NCBI GenBank assembly: GCA_964406095.1 | Contig: CAYOQJ010000120.1 | Location: 11,644-75,643 of the forward strand | Reading direction: 5' to 3' | Length of the DNA stretch: 64,000 nucleotides | Origin: M55B167 sp964406095 | GTDB lineage: Bacteria > Verrucomicrobiota > Kiritimatiellia > RFP12 > UBA1067 | Shown here: in pieces, positions 34,426 to 43,144 of the stretch | Position numbering within the stretch: the first letter of the stretch is position 1 | Layout: each line of letters opens with the position of its first letter | Notes under the pieces: generated by a model | The model's input: only the letters and a program-made list of their open reading frames with translations | What the model was told of the DNA's origin: nothing | The model's database searches: none | Position numbers and translations under genes: made by a program

Positions 34426-35742
34426 ATGAAAGAGAGAAGATCAGTTTTAATGGTAACCGTGATTGGCTGTATGTCATTGATACTGGCGGGAGGGTGCGCC
34501 AAGACAGAGCAGAGCGGCAGAAAATCGAAATCGGCGGCATTGGTAAAAACTGCGTTGGCGGGCAAGACCAATCTGGTTGAGCTGATTGAAACAACTGGTG
34601 ATATAGTTGCAGTAAACACTGTGACGCTGGAGGCTACTGTCGAAGGGCCGATATCGTTTTGTCCCTGGCGTGAGGGTGATATTGTTGAGAGTGCTGGCAT
34701 GCAGCTGATTGAGATTCATCGTCCGCTTTACAGGCAGGAATTGGCGGCGGCTGAGGCGGACAGAGATTTGGCGCAGGCGAAGCTGGATGATCTCAAAGCC
34801 GGGGCGAGGCCTGAAGAGATCAGTCAGGCGAGAGAATCGCTGCGACATTTTCAGGATTGTACTGCGTTTGCTGAGGCTGATCTGAAACGTATTCGTTCGT
34901 TGGTTGCCAGTGGTACATTGCCGGCGGAAATGGAGGAGAAGGCGCGAGTAGAATTTGTTAAGTGCCAGACACAGCTCGGTTCCGCCAGGGAGCAACTCGC
35001 CATGTTGGAAGCTGGCCCGACCGTTACCGAGATTGCGGTTGCGCAAGCTGCTGTGGATGAGGCGGAAAGCAGAGTGGGGATGGCACAGGCCCGGTTGGAT
35101 GAGTGTTCGCTGGTTGCCCCGTTCCCGGGTATCATCACCGAGGTATATGTTCGTGTGGGAGATCTTGCAACGCCGCGCGCGAAATTGCTTAAAATGATTG
35201 ATCCGGCATCGCTTGTTGTCAGAACAGGGTTGCCCGAAAGCAGTTCGGCTCACATCAGAACCGGTACTGCTGCCACGGTCACACTGGACGCATTTCCCGA
35301 TCAAAAATTTAAGGCACGGATTTCCAGGGTATATCCCCGGATCGAGTTTGATTCCCGAACGCGCATCGTTGAAGTCGAGTTGATTGACTCGGTTGAGTTG
35401 TTGCCGCAGATGTTTGCCAGAATCAAAACACAGGGGCGCGTTTTTGATGATGCGGTTATGGTGCCGACTAAAAGCATCACGACGACACCGCGCGGACACA
35501 CGGTTCTGTTTGTAGCCCAAGACGGCAAGGTTGTTCAGCGTAAGGTTACCACCGGAATTGAGCAGACCGGAATGATTCAGATTACGGATGGAGTCCAAGC
35601 TGGAGAAATTGTGGTCACCGCTGGCAATCTAAATCTGCGTGATGGTACTGTGGTACGGATTGACAATGCTGCTGAGAGCGGTGATAAGAGCGCAGCGCGG
35701 CAGAGTGCGGGAACTGAAAAATCGGAGGGGAAAGAAACATGA
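34426..35742 (+). CDS. RND efflux periplasmic adaptor (membrane fusion protein)
   Basis: 438 aa, probable lipoprotein (LILAGGC, Cys24; alternative VIGC at Cys15). The HlyD/MexA layout is clear: barrel strand GDIVAVNTVTLEATVEG, lipoyl half with HRPLYRQEL, a long coiled-coil hairpin (about residues 100-215, LAAAEADRDLAQAKLDDL to VAQAAVDEAESRVGMAQARL), second lipoyl half LVAPFPGIITEVYVRVGD, beta-barrel VVRTGLPESSSAHI and a membrane-proximal domain. It links the pump to the TolC protein. It overlaps the pump gene by 4 nt (ATGA). Confidence 0.94.
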   Translation: MKERRSVLMVTVIGCMSLILAGGCAKTEQSGRKSKSAALVKTALAGKTNLVELIETTGDIVAVNTVTLEATVEGPISFCPWREGDIVESAGMQLIEIHRPLYRQELAAAEADRDLAQAKLDDLKAGARPEEISQARESLRHFQDCTAFAEADLKRIRSLVASGTLPAEMEEKARVEFVKCQTQLGSAREQLAMLEAGPTVTEIAVAQAAVDEAESRVGMAQARLDECSLVAPFPGIITEVYVRVGDLATPRAKLLKMIDPASLVVRTGLPESSSAHIRTGTAATVTLDAFPDQKFKARISRVYPRIEFDSRTRIVEVELIDSVELLPQMFARIKTQGRVFDDAVMVPTKSITTTPRGHTVLFVAQDGKVVQRKVTTGIEQTGMIQITDGVQAGEIVVTAGNLNLRDGTVVRIDNAAESGDKSAARQSAGTEKSEGKET

Positions 35743-38700
35743 AACTTACCGAACTGGCTTTGAAGCGACCTGTTGCTGTGACGGTGTTAACGCTGGCAAT
35801 GGTGATCACCGGCTATTTCAGTCTGACTCAGCTGGATGTCAACTATTTGCCGGACATCTCCTATCCGATGGTTAAGATTCACGTTTGGTGGCGTGGAGCG
35901 ACTGCTGATGATATTGAAAACAACGTTGCTGATCCATTGGAAGAGGTTATCGCGACGGTGGATGATCTGGACTACATAGAGTCTTCAAGCATGGAAGGTA
36001 TGTACACTCTGCTGGCCAATTTCAAATATGGGGTGGATGTTGAAGTGGCGTTTCAGGATGTCGTGGCGGCCATGGGGAGAGTCACCAAACGGTTGCCGCG
36101 TGATATGGATCCGCCGGTGATCATCAAGGCTGATCCATCGCAGTTGCCGGTTATCGAGGTTCTGTTGACCTCAGAGGAACATGATCTCGTTTGGTTGCGT
36201 CAATGGGCGGAAGAGTGGTTGGTTGACCGGCTGGTAAGTGTGGATGGAACTGCAGGTGCTGAGGTTGTGGGTGGTATGGAGCGGGAGATTCGCGTCCATT
36301 TGGATCCTGACCGTTTGCAGGCTTACGGTCTTACACCTGCCTGTATTTCCCGGGTACTTGGTGAAGAGAATATTGAAACTTTCGCGGGACGTGTTACGGT
36401 TGAAACGCGTGAGTTTATCGCCCGGACGATGGGCGAATTTGAGAGTCTTGATGAAATTGCGGATGTTGTGGTATCGGTTACTCCAAATGGAGAAGAAATT
36501 TATCTCAGGGACATAGCTCGTATTGAGGATGCACATGCAGAGATGCGTATTCACACCCATTTCAACGGCAAGCCCTGCGTTGAATTCAAGGTACTCAAGC
36601 AGTACTCGGCAAATGCACTGACTGTGGCCGAGGGGGTTAAAGCTAAGTTAGAGGAGTTGCGTCGGCAGGGTGAGATACCGGCAAGTGTTGATTTCGGTTA
36701 TGTAGAGGATGACGGTGTTTATGTGCGGAATTCTGTGGCAAGTGTACGTGATTCGGCATTGGTTTCAGCCTTACTGGTGGTGTTAGTGGTCTATCTGTTT
36801 CTAGGGCGCTGGCGTCAGGTTGTTGTAATGCTGATAGCACTGCCGGTCACTTTAACCGTCAACTTTCTTTTGATGAAGGCTGGAGACTTTTCGGTCAATG
36901 TTTTCTCGCTGGGTGGTCTGGTGGTAGCTTTAGGTGTGATACTGGACAATTCGATTGTGGTATTGGAGAATATTACACGTTTGAAAGCTGAAGGACGAGC
37001 CAGTTATTCGCTAGTAGGCACGCGAGAAGTTGGCTCGGCGATCGTTGCGGCCACGTTGACATTTCTAGCGCTCTTTCTGCCGTTCGTCTTTATTCCGGGT
37101 ATGGTGGCGGTACTGTTGAAAGAGATGGTTTTTGTGGTGGGCGGTGTTGTATTGGTTTCGTTGCTGGTGGCGTTGACCTTCACGCCGTTGATGACCGATC
37201 GGCTACTACGTGGTGAAAGGGGTGGTACCCCTTCCCGTATTGTACGTGGTTTCGATACCGTCATTCAAAGCGTTATAACTGGATATACCCGTGTGCTGGC
37301 TTTCTGTTTGCGTATCAAGTGGCTGATTGTGATATTGGCTTTGGTATTTTTTGGTAGTGGAGTCTGGATGATGTTACGTTCAGGGACAGAGTTTCTGCCC
37401 AAGCTTGATGACGGGCGTGTGATGGTGAAGCTGATGATGCCGAGCGGCACTTCGGTTGAAGAGTGTGACCGTATTCTCAATCGCGTTGAAGAGAGATTGC
37501 GGGACATACCGGAGATTCAGACCATGTTCCGCATGGCTGGTGGGCGGGTATTTGGACTCTACACTCTTGAGGTGGGTAACGAGGGTAACTTGGACATACA
37601 GCTTGTTCCGCGCAGTCAGCGTGACATTACAACAACCGAATTCGTCAATAAAATCAGACCTCTGGTGGCGAAGATTCAGGCTCAGGAGCCGGGAGCCAAA
37701 CTTCCGGTCAAGCCCCGCCCGATCAAAGGGTTACGTAAGGTCGGGGAGCAGGATGTCGAGGTGAATGTCAAAGGCAGCGATATCATGGAGCTTTTTGATT
37801 TCGCTGAGCGTTTGGCGGCGAAACTGAATACAACGCCTGGTATTTCTGGTGTGAATATATCAATGGATATGACCAAACCGGAGTACCGTATTTTTGTGGA
37901 TCGCGCTCGTGCTTCGGCGATGGGCATATCGGTCAAAAAGGTTGCTGAGGTCATGCGGGCTCAGGTTCATGGTCTGGTATCATCACAGTATGAAGAGGCC
38001 AACGAGTACTATCCTATCAGGGTGATTGTGCCTGAAATAAAATTGACCGGCAAAAGTGACCTGGAAAATCTGTTAATTGATTCCAGCAAGGGAGCTCCGG
38101 TTTATCTTCGCGATGTGGCTGATGTGCGTCGTGCGGTCGGGCCGGTTGAGATATCGCGTGAGGATCAGGTTGCCAGGGTAATTGTGCGGGCGGACCCCAA
38201 TAAAATCAGTGTTGGAGAGGCGTTGGCGCGTGCGGAACAGGTGGCTCGCGATTTAAATCCTCCCAAGGGGGTGGAGATTTCGATGGGCAGTGAGGCGCGT
38301 TTTATGGAGGAGAGTCGGCGTGTTATCGGGCTGATCATCGGGTTTGCGGTTCTTTTTGCCTATGTGATTCTAGCGATTCAGTATGAATCATTCATACTTC
38401 CTTTTCTAATTATTTTCAATGTTCCGCTGGCGACGACCGGCAGTTTGTTGGCACTGGCGATTTTCGGTCTTTCAGTCAGTGTCACGGTTCAGATTGGATT
38501 GTTGGTGATGATGGGTGGTATAACTTCGCAGGGGGTTGTTTTACTGGATATGGCGGAGCAGTATCGACGTAGCGGGTTAACGCCTTTGGAGGCGATCCGC
38601 GAGGCGGCTCCCAATCGTGTGCGTCCAATTCTGATGACGCAGTTGACCACAGTGTTGGGACTCATCCCGCTGGCCCTTAACATGGGTGAAGAGGGTGGAA

Positions 38701-38819
38701 TGCTGGTTTCAATGGCGGTGGCTGTTATTGGTGGATTGCTTTACTCGCTGCTGTTGACACTGCTGTTTTTGCCTTCAGCTTATGCGATGATTGTAAGAAA
38801 AACGATAAAGGAGGGTTAA
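35739..38819 (+). CDS. RND-type efflux pump
   Basis: 1026 aa, full-length AcrB/MdtB-like inner membrane transporter: 12 membrane segments with two large periplasmic loops. Marks: ALKRPVAVTVLTLAMVITGYFSL-type start, DVNYLPDISYPMVKI, the docking region, SLGGLVVALGVILDNSIVVLEN in segment 4 (about residues 390-412) and the second-half TSQGVVLLDMAEQYRRSG. Proton-relay position reads Asp-Asn (about 402-403) where drug pumps usually have Asp-Asp. Substrate is unknown; drugs, lipids or metal complexes are possible. The ferredoxin gene starts 2 nt after its stop. Confidence 0.95.
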   Translation: MKLTELALKRPVAVTVLTLAMVITGYFSLTQLDVNYLPDISYPMVKIHVWWRGATADDIENNVADPLEEVIATVDDLDYIESSSMEGMYTLLANFKYGVDVEVAFQDVVAAMGRVTKRLPRDMDPPVIIKADPSQLPVIEVLLTSEEHDLVWLRQWAEEWLVDRLVSVDGTAGAEVVGGMEREIRVHLDPDRLQAYGLTPACISRVLGEENIETFAGRVTVETREFIARTMGEFESLDEIADVVVSVTPNGEEIYLRDIARIEDAHAEMRIHTHFNGKPCVEFKVLKQYSANALTVAEGVKAKLEELRRQGEIPASVDFGYVEDDGVYVRNSVASVRDSALVSALLVVLVVYLFLGRWRQVVVMLIALPVTLTVNFLLMKAGDFSVNVFSLGGLVVALGVILDNSIVVLENITRLKAEGRASYSLVGTREVGSAIVAATLTFLALFLPFVFIPGMVAVLLKEMVFVVGGVVLVSLLVALTFTPLMTDRLLRGERGGTPSRIVRGFDTVIQSVITGYTRVLAFCLRIKWLIVILALVFFGSGVWMMLRSGTEFLPKLDDGRVMVKLMMPSGTSVEECDRILNRVEERLRDIPEIQTMFRMAGGRVFGLYTLEVGNEGNLDIQLVPRSQRDITTTEFVNKIRPLVAKIQAQEPGAKLPVKPRPIKGLRKVGEQDVEVNVKGSDIMELFDFAERLAAKLNTTPGISGVNISMDMTKPEYRIFVDRARASAMGISVKKVAEVMRAQVHGLVSSQYEEANEYYPIRVIVPEIKLTGKSDLENLLIDSSKGAPVYLRDVADVRRAVGPVEISREDQVARVIVRADPNKISVGEALARAEQVARDLNPPKGVEISMGSEARFMEESRRVIGLIIGFAVLFAYVILAIQYESFILPFLIIFNVPLATTGSLLALAIFGLSVSVTVQIGLLVMMGGITSQGVVLLDMAEQYRRSGLTPLEAIREAAPNRVRPILMTQLTTVLGLIPLALNMGEEGGMLVSMAVAVIGGLLYSLLLTLLFLPSAYAMIVRKTIKEG

Positions 38820-38821
38820 TC

Positions 38822-39187
38822 ATGCCTTGGATAGATGAGAGGAAGTGCGTTGGTTGCGGAATTTGCCTTGATGTTTGTTCTCCTGGCGCAATCCAGATGT
38901 GTGAAAAGTTGGCCGTTATCGATGACAGCTTGTGTATCCGGTGCGGCAAATGTCATGACGTATGTCCCGCTGAAGCAGTACGTCATGATGGGGAACGGTT
39001 GCCCATGATGTTACGTGATAACCGTGACTACGTTTTTCGGCTATTGAGATATTGTGATGGTGAGGTGGAACGCGAACAGCTTTTGGAAAGACTTATCCGG
39101 CATTTCAGATTGCAGCAGAAAACAGCTCAAATTACCATTGACTGGATTATGGCGGAGCGCAAAGTGTTGGCTGAAGCGGTGCAATGA
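38822..39187 (+). CDS. Two-[4Fe-4S] ferredoxin with C-terminal extension
   Basis: 121 aa. Residues 1-55 are a bacterial ferredoxin with two C-x2-C-x2-C-x3-C sets: Cys9, 12, 15, 19 and Cys38, 41, 44, 48 (the latter ending in Cys-Pro). Residues 56-121 are a helical extension of unknown role (ERLPMMLRDNRDYVFRLLRY, then a charged winged-helix-like LLERLIRHFRL). AAGGAGG precedes the ATG and the gene sits 2 nt after the RND pump, so a ferredoxin is made together with an efflux system. An electron-transfer partner is not evident apart from thioredoxin at the head of the operon. Confidence 0.93.
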   Translation: MPWIDERKCVGCGICLDVCSPGAIQMCEKLAVIDDSLCIRCGKCHDVCPAEAVRHDGERLPMMLRDNRDYVFRLLRYCDGEVEREQLLERLIRHFRLQQKTAQITIDWIMAERKVLAEAVQ

Positions 39188-39212
39188 AATGGTGATTGTC
39201 GCAGGTACTCGC

Positions 39213-40571
39213 TCACAACATGTTGTGCTTCTTCATTTTTCGCCACAGTGTTGCAGGGTTAACGCCGAGTTGTGATGCGGTGTTTTTGCGATTACCAGCG
39301 CATTTTTGTAACGTCTCCAGAATGAGTTGCCGTTCGCTTTGCGGATCAAGTCTGCGTAAATTGATGAACTGCCCGGTCGGTGTTTCTGCTGCGGCGGGTT
39401 CCTTGTGCGGCTCAACGTTCAGCACATGCGGGGGCAGGCACTGTTCTCTGATTTCCCTGCCGTTGCACAGGACATAAGCTCTCTCGATAATGTTACGCAG
39501 TTCCCGGATGTTTCCGGGGAAATTGTAACGAATCAGATGTTCGATTGCATTGTGCTCAACGCCTTGAATATCACGTCCGGTCTCAGCGTTGAGAACTTCG
39601 ATGAAATGTTCCACCAGCAGTGGTATGTCCTCGGCACGCTCAGCCAGGGAAGGCAGCTCAAAATTAATGACATTGATGCGATAGAATAAATCTGCGCGGA
39701 AAGTGCCGTTCTCGACGCAGGCTCTCAGGTCGCGGTTGGTGGCGGTGATCAGGCGGATATTTGTTTTGATTGAGTGCGTGGCTCCCAATGGCTCAAACTC
39801 CCGTTCCTGCAGAACCCTTAGTAGTTTGATTTGCATAGCGGGTGTGGTGTCGCCGATTTCATCCAGAAATATGGTACCACCTTCAGCCAGCTCGAAGCGT
39901 CCGGCTTTATCGCTGCGGGCATCGGTGAAGGCCCCTTTCTTGTAACCGAAGAGCTCCGACTCCAGCAGATTGTCGGGTAAAGCGCCGCAGTTGAGGGCGA
40001 TAAAGGGTTTTTGCGATCTGCGGCTGGCTTGGTGAATGGCGCGCGCCAGTAGCTCTTTGCCGGTTCCGCTTTCACCTAGGATCACGACCGAGCTGTCGCT
40101 CTGCGCTACCGTGGGAAGAATGTTGAATATCCGCTGCATCCTGGAATTGCGGCTGATCATATCCTGAAAGTTGTAGCTGTGGCGCAGTTCACGGCGCAGA
40201 GTCTCCAACGGACGTATATCCCGAAACGAGACCACCATGCCTTCAATGTTGTGGTTGCCGTTGAGAAAAGGGGCCGCATTCAGCAACACCGGAATCTGCT
40301 GTCCCTCCGGGGTAATAATACGGGTGGCGACATCTCTGACCGCTTTGCCCTGGGTCATGACTCCTGACAGAATGTTACGACATTCGCAGATTTCGCAAAA
40401 GAAAAGATCGCCGAACAGTTTGCCGACCGCATGTTCTTCCGAAACTCCGAAAAGTTTCTGAGCTTGCAGATTGAAGGTGGTAACTCTCCATTCATGGCTA
40501 ATGGTGCAGACACCTTCCGATAAAGAATCCAGAATCTGTTTATACTGTTTGGATTGAATTGTACTGTCCAT
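39213..40571 (-). CDS. Sigma-54-dependent activator with PAS domain
   Basis: 452 aa NtrC-like enhancer-binding protein. Residues about 10-125 are a PAS sensor holding Cys22 and a C-x2-C-x-C motif (Cys59, 62, 64). The AAA+ domain has Walker A GESGTGKE (166-173), the sigma-54 loop GAFTDA (213-218; usual GAFTGA, known variant), Walker B TIFLDEIGD (233-241) and R-finger region FRADLFYRINVI. The C-terminus is a Fis-type HTH (NTASQLGVNPATLWRKMKKH). No receiver domain, so it is a one-component sensor. It converges on the ferredoxin gene with 25 nt between and probably controls the trx-to-ferredoxin operon; the clustered cysteines suggest redox or metal sensing. Confidence 0.93.
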   Translation of the reverse strand: MDSTIQSKQYKQILDSLSEGVCTISHEWRVTTFNLQAQKLFGVSEEHAVGKLFGDLFFCEICECRNILSGVMTQGKAVRDVATRIITPEGQQIPVLLNAAPFLNGNHNIEGMVVSFRDIRPLETLRRELRHSYNFQDMISRNSRMQRIFNILPTVAQSDSSVVILGESGTGKELLARAIHQASRRSQKPFIALNCGALPDNLLESELFGYKKGAFTDARSDKAGRFELAEGGTIFLDEIGDTTPAMQIKLLRVLQEREFEPLGATHSIKTNIRLITATNRDLRACVENGTFRADLFYRINVINFELPSLAERAEDIPLLVEHFIEVLNAETGRDIQGVEHNAIEHLIRYNFPGNIRELRNIIERAYVLCNGREIREQCLPPHVLNVEPHKEPAAAETPTGQFINLRRLDPQSERQLILETLQKCAGNRKNTASQLGVNPATLWRKMKKHNML

Positions 40572-40782
40572 CTTCAGAGATTTTCTCCGCTTGTCGTGTG
40601 GGTGACGGTTCTTCTTTTATCAAATCCGACTTTATGGTCAACAAACCTAAGCTCCATCTTCTCAAATTCAGTAATTAAAAACAAGCAAGTTAAAATCTGA
40701 TTATTTACGCAAATTGTAATATTAGCTCGAACACCTGAAAAAGGGGAGCAAACACCACGCATCGAAGAAAAGGGTAAGGGCA

Positions 40783-40794
40783 CCCCCTAGGGGG
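40783..40794. repeat. GC palindrome CCCCCTAGGGGG
   Basis: A perfect 12-bp palindrome in the 271-nt gap (40572-40842) between the sigma-54 activator and the FGE remnant. The rest of the gap shows no gene; it should contain the activator promoter on the minus strand, but I could not identify one with confidence. Confidence 0.45.
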
Positions 40795-40842
40795 CGGCGC
40801 GGAAAAAAATAAAAACCGGAGCCCTTAATTCTGCTATAAATA

Positions 40843-41076
40843 GCAGGGTGGGGTCTGCAGGATATGATCGGCAATGTCAGTGAGCGGACTGTTTCGAGGT
40901 ATCGTTCCTATCCCTGCAACGGTGATAGCAGTGGCAGCGATTCACGTGTTGTGGCGCGCGGTGGTTCTTGGGCCGACCGTCCGATCAACGCCGGTTCCTC
41001 CGTGCGTCGTGCCTACCAGCCGTGGCAGAAGGTCTTTGATGTGGGCTTCCGCGTGATTGTAACCGGCGGTTTGTAG
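40843..41076 (+). pseudogene. 3' remnant of FGE-sulfatase-domain gene
   Basis: The frame reads GWGLQDMIGNVSE, then RVVARGGSWADRP and WQKVFDVGFRVIV before a normal stop. These are the last 75 or so residues of a formylglycine-generating-enzyme-like (PF03781) domain, whose usual forms are GLYDMLGNVWEW, RVVRGGSW and GFRVV. Upstream in frame there is a stop at 40837-40839 and no further similarity, so some 200 or more N-terminal residues are missing. No catalytic Cys of true FGE is present. The homology begins inside an inverted repeat, CTGCTAT/ATAGCAG (40831-40846), suggesting a deletion or rearrangement point. An internal ATG at 40864 is unlikely to make a working protein. Confidence 0.8.
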
Positions 41077-41268
41077 GGGTTAGGGAAGTTTTAAAGTTCG
41101 AGAGTTCTAAAGTTAGTTAAAGTGTCCAGTCCTGATTTAAAGTTGTCACTTTTTTCTTCATTTCTTTGTTGCTTTTTTTACTCTCGCCATTGTGGCGACT
41201 GTGTCGTCGCAATAAACATATCATTAGTTGATACTGGCGAACAGGTGGCGTATCTGCTACACTGCACC

Positions 41269-41775
41269 ATGTTCAATCGTAATTTAATAGTGGCGGTTCT
41301 GATTGCCGCACTCTGTATTTATGCTGTTGTTTGGTGGAGAGGTCGACCTCTTCATCAAGCAAGCCGTGTTCTGAACAAAGCGGCGCAGGTGGCCTCTGTT
41401 ACATCTGAGGACAATGAGATCAAACGAAGGATGAAGGCACTCGCACTGCGTGATTTTGTCGGCTATGAACTGCATGTCGATGTCGAGGATGTGGCGCGGA
41501 ATGTTGATTTGATGCAGGAGGATGTTGTGACCGCCTGGCTTTATGCGGTTGGATTGAACCGCTATTTGACGATTGAAATAAACGAGATTGAACTGATTTC
41601 GACCGATGATGAACGGATTGCAGTCCGTGCTCTGGCGGATGTTGACTCCAATTATGAAAGGGGTGTCTATTCCAAGGTTTATCCGGTCGAGATCGAGTTA
41701 TTGAAGGTGGAGCGTAAGCTACGTGTCAGCTCCCTTAAAACGAGTTTGCAGTTCCCATTAGAGGTGATCGAATAA
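41269..41775 (+). CDS. Membrane-anchored protein of unknown function
   Basis: 168 aa from ATG 41269, chosen because it begins a clean signal anchor (MFNRNLIVAVLIAALCIYAVVWW); a longer frame from 41122 adds a Cys/Phe-rich stretch that looks non-coding. After the anchor come an amphipathic helix region (ASRVLNKAAQVASV, EIKRRMKALALRDFVGYEL) and a beta-rich half (YLTIEINEIELISTDDERIAV to VERKLRVSSLKTSLQ), a layout seen in NTF2-like folds, though I cannot confirm this. It overlaps the next gene (TAATG), so the two are co-translated and probably act together at the membrane. Confidence 0.7.
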   Translation: MFNRNLIVAVLIAALCIYAVVWWRGRPLHQASRVLNKAAQVASVTSEDNEIKRRMKALALRDFVGYELHVDVEDVARNVDLMQEDVVTAWLYAVGLNRYLTIEINEIELISTDDERIAVRALADVDSNYERGVYSKVYPVEIELLKVERKLRVSSLKTSLQFPLEVIE

Positions 41776-43127
41776 TGAGAGAAATCGCAGGCTGGACAGT
41801 GATTGCAACGCTGTGCTGTTTGGTGAGGGCAACTGAATTTATACAGCCCGCCGAATGGAATATTGTCAGAACAAACGCGGTCAGGCAGTGGCAGGCAAGC
41901 AAACAGCAAATGAAGAGTGATGATCTGCTGGTGTTGAACGGGGTCATGGCTGATAAACGAAGCGGCGAGGTGCGGCTACTGGCCGAGGCGGTAGGACACA
42001 GCAGCGATACGATCGTTGAATTTCTGTTGATCGGTCCTCGTAGTGATCGTGCCTATGAATCTGTTGCTGTCACAATTGCCGCGCCTGATGCGATTGTCAG
42101 GGCAGTGGAGTTCACAGGTGTGAAAAGAGGGGATTGCGTTGATGGACGGAACTTTCGTTTCGTGCCGCGCGGGGAACGTTTCCGATTTGCATTCCGTCTT
42201 CTGGATTCAAATGAGGCTGAACAATCGCTCAGCACTCTGCTGCGCGAGAGTGAATCCGATGATTCCCTGTTGAACGAGGACGGCTTTGTCTTCGCTGGCG
42301 GTGAGTGGAAGATGCGGGATGGTGTGCTGAGCTGTGTCACCGCAACCGTTTCCCCCTGTGCGGTGGTCTCGCTTTATAACGAGAAATCCATCTTTGATCT
42401 GCCTTTTCAAGCGGGACAGAGTGAAGTCTACGGTCGCTTTAAAATGCGACGGAAGCTACCGCAGGGCACGCTTTTGGAGATAATCCTGCGTCCGGTCGAG
42501 GGCACCACCGTTCTTTCGTTGGATGCCACTGCACTCGCATCTGAAAGCGGTATTCGGCTGAAGCTAACTGATTCTGAGGGCGAGATCAATCAGACCTCAG
42601 CTTTAAAAGATGCGCTTGAGTGGCTACGTAGTAAAAGGGAAGGTGGAGCTGAGCTCTATCTCCGGCTGAAATTTGACCTGGCGCTGACACTGCGCCAGGC
42701 CCGCGAGATCGCTGCAGTTTTTGATCTGCTGGACGGTCAGGGGCTGCACCTCTACGGCAAGGTTGATCAGAGTATTTATTACAAGGCCTTTCTGCCGCGT
42801 AATGAGTGGCGTAAGCGGGAGAGCCGTGTTCCTCAGCCATTTGAGCTGCGTATAACCCGGAACGAGGAAAATAAGATTAAGCGCAAATTCATCTTCATTG
42901 AAGAGGATTGGAGTGTCGAGGGACTCGACCCCGCTTTGACACCGCATGAGTTCGATTGCAGCAGTTGGGATGAACTGCCGGGGTTGCTTGAAAAGAGTGC
43001 CGGCCCGGAAAACAAGGTGCGGGTTCTTTTCGTTTTCGCGCCCCATGATATGCCGCTGCGTGAATTTATGCCAGGTATTAACGCGCTCTCAGCGCAGTTG
43101 CCGCTTGTGCATGTTTTCAACGAATAA
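41775..43127 (+). CDS. Exported YdjY-like domain protein
   Basis: 450 aa with a short signal peptide (MREIAGWTVIATLCCLVRA). Residues about 55-150 look like a YdjY domain: LNGVMADKRSGEVRLLAEAV, EFLLIGPRSDRAYESVAVTIA, PDAIVRAVEFTGVKRGD, although the common HE motif is replaced by YES. The remaining 300 residues are unassigned; one part (about 290-330) is helix-rich (ALTLRQAREIAAVFDLLDGQG) and the end has VRVLFVFAPHDMPL. YdjY proteins are common in Planctomycetes and Verrucomicrobia and their function is unknown. Co-translated with the preceding small membrane protein. Confidence 0.7.
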   Translation: MREIAGWTVIATLCCLVRATEFIQPAEWNIVRTNAVRQWQASKQQMKSDDLLVLNGVMADKRSGEVRLLAEAVGHSSDTIVEFLLIGPRSDRAYESVAVTIAAPDAIVRAVEFTGVKRGDCVDGRNFRFVPRGERFRFAFRLLDSNEAEQSLSTLLRESESDDSLLNEDGFVFAGGEWKMRDGVLSCVTATVSPCAVVSLYNEKSIFDLPFQAGQSEVYGRFKMRRKLPQGTLLEIILRPVEGTTVLSLDATALASESGIRLKLTDSEGEINQTSALKDALEWLRSKREGGAELYLRLKFDLALTLRQAREIAAVFDLLDGQGLHLYGKVDQSIYYKAFLPRNEWRKRESRVPQPFELRITRNEENKIKRKFIFIEEDWSVEGLDPALTPHEFDCSSWDELPGLLEKSAGPENKVRVLFVFAPHDMPLREFMPGINALSAQLPLVHVFNE

Positions 43128-43144
43128 AAGAATAGGATGTTTTG

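Noticed and set aside
34474..35598. Long antisense open frame (374 codons) opposite the RND adaptor
   Set aside because: It has no signal, domain or ribosome site and is wholly inside a well-supported gene on the other strand.
40864..41076. Small intact gene of 70 codons
   Set aside because: Its residues are the tail of an FGE-like domain and similarity extends upstream of the ATG, so it is a gene remnant.
41122..41268. N-terminal extension of the 41269 gene
   Set aside because: The extra 49 codons are Cys/Phe-rich with no ribosome site, and the signal anchor begins at the inner ATG.
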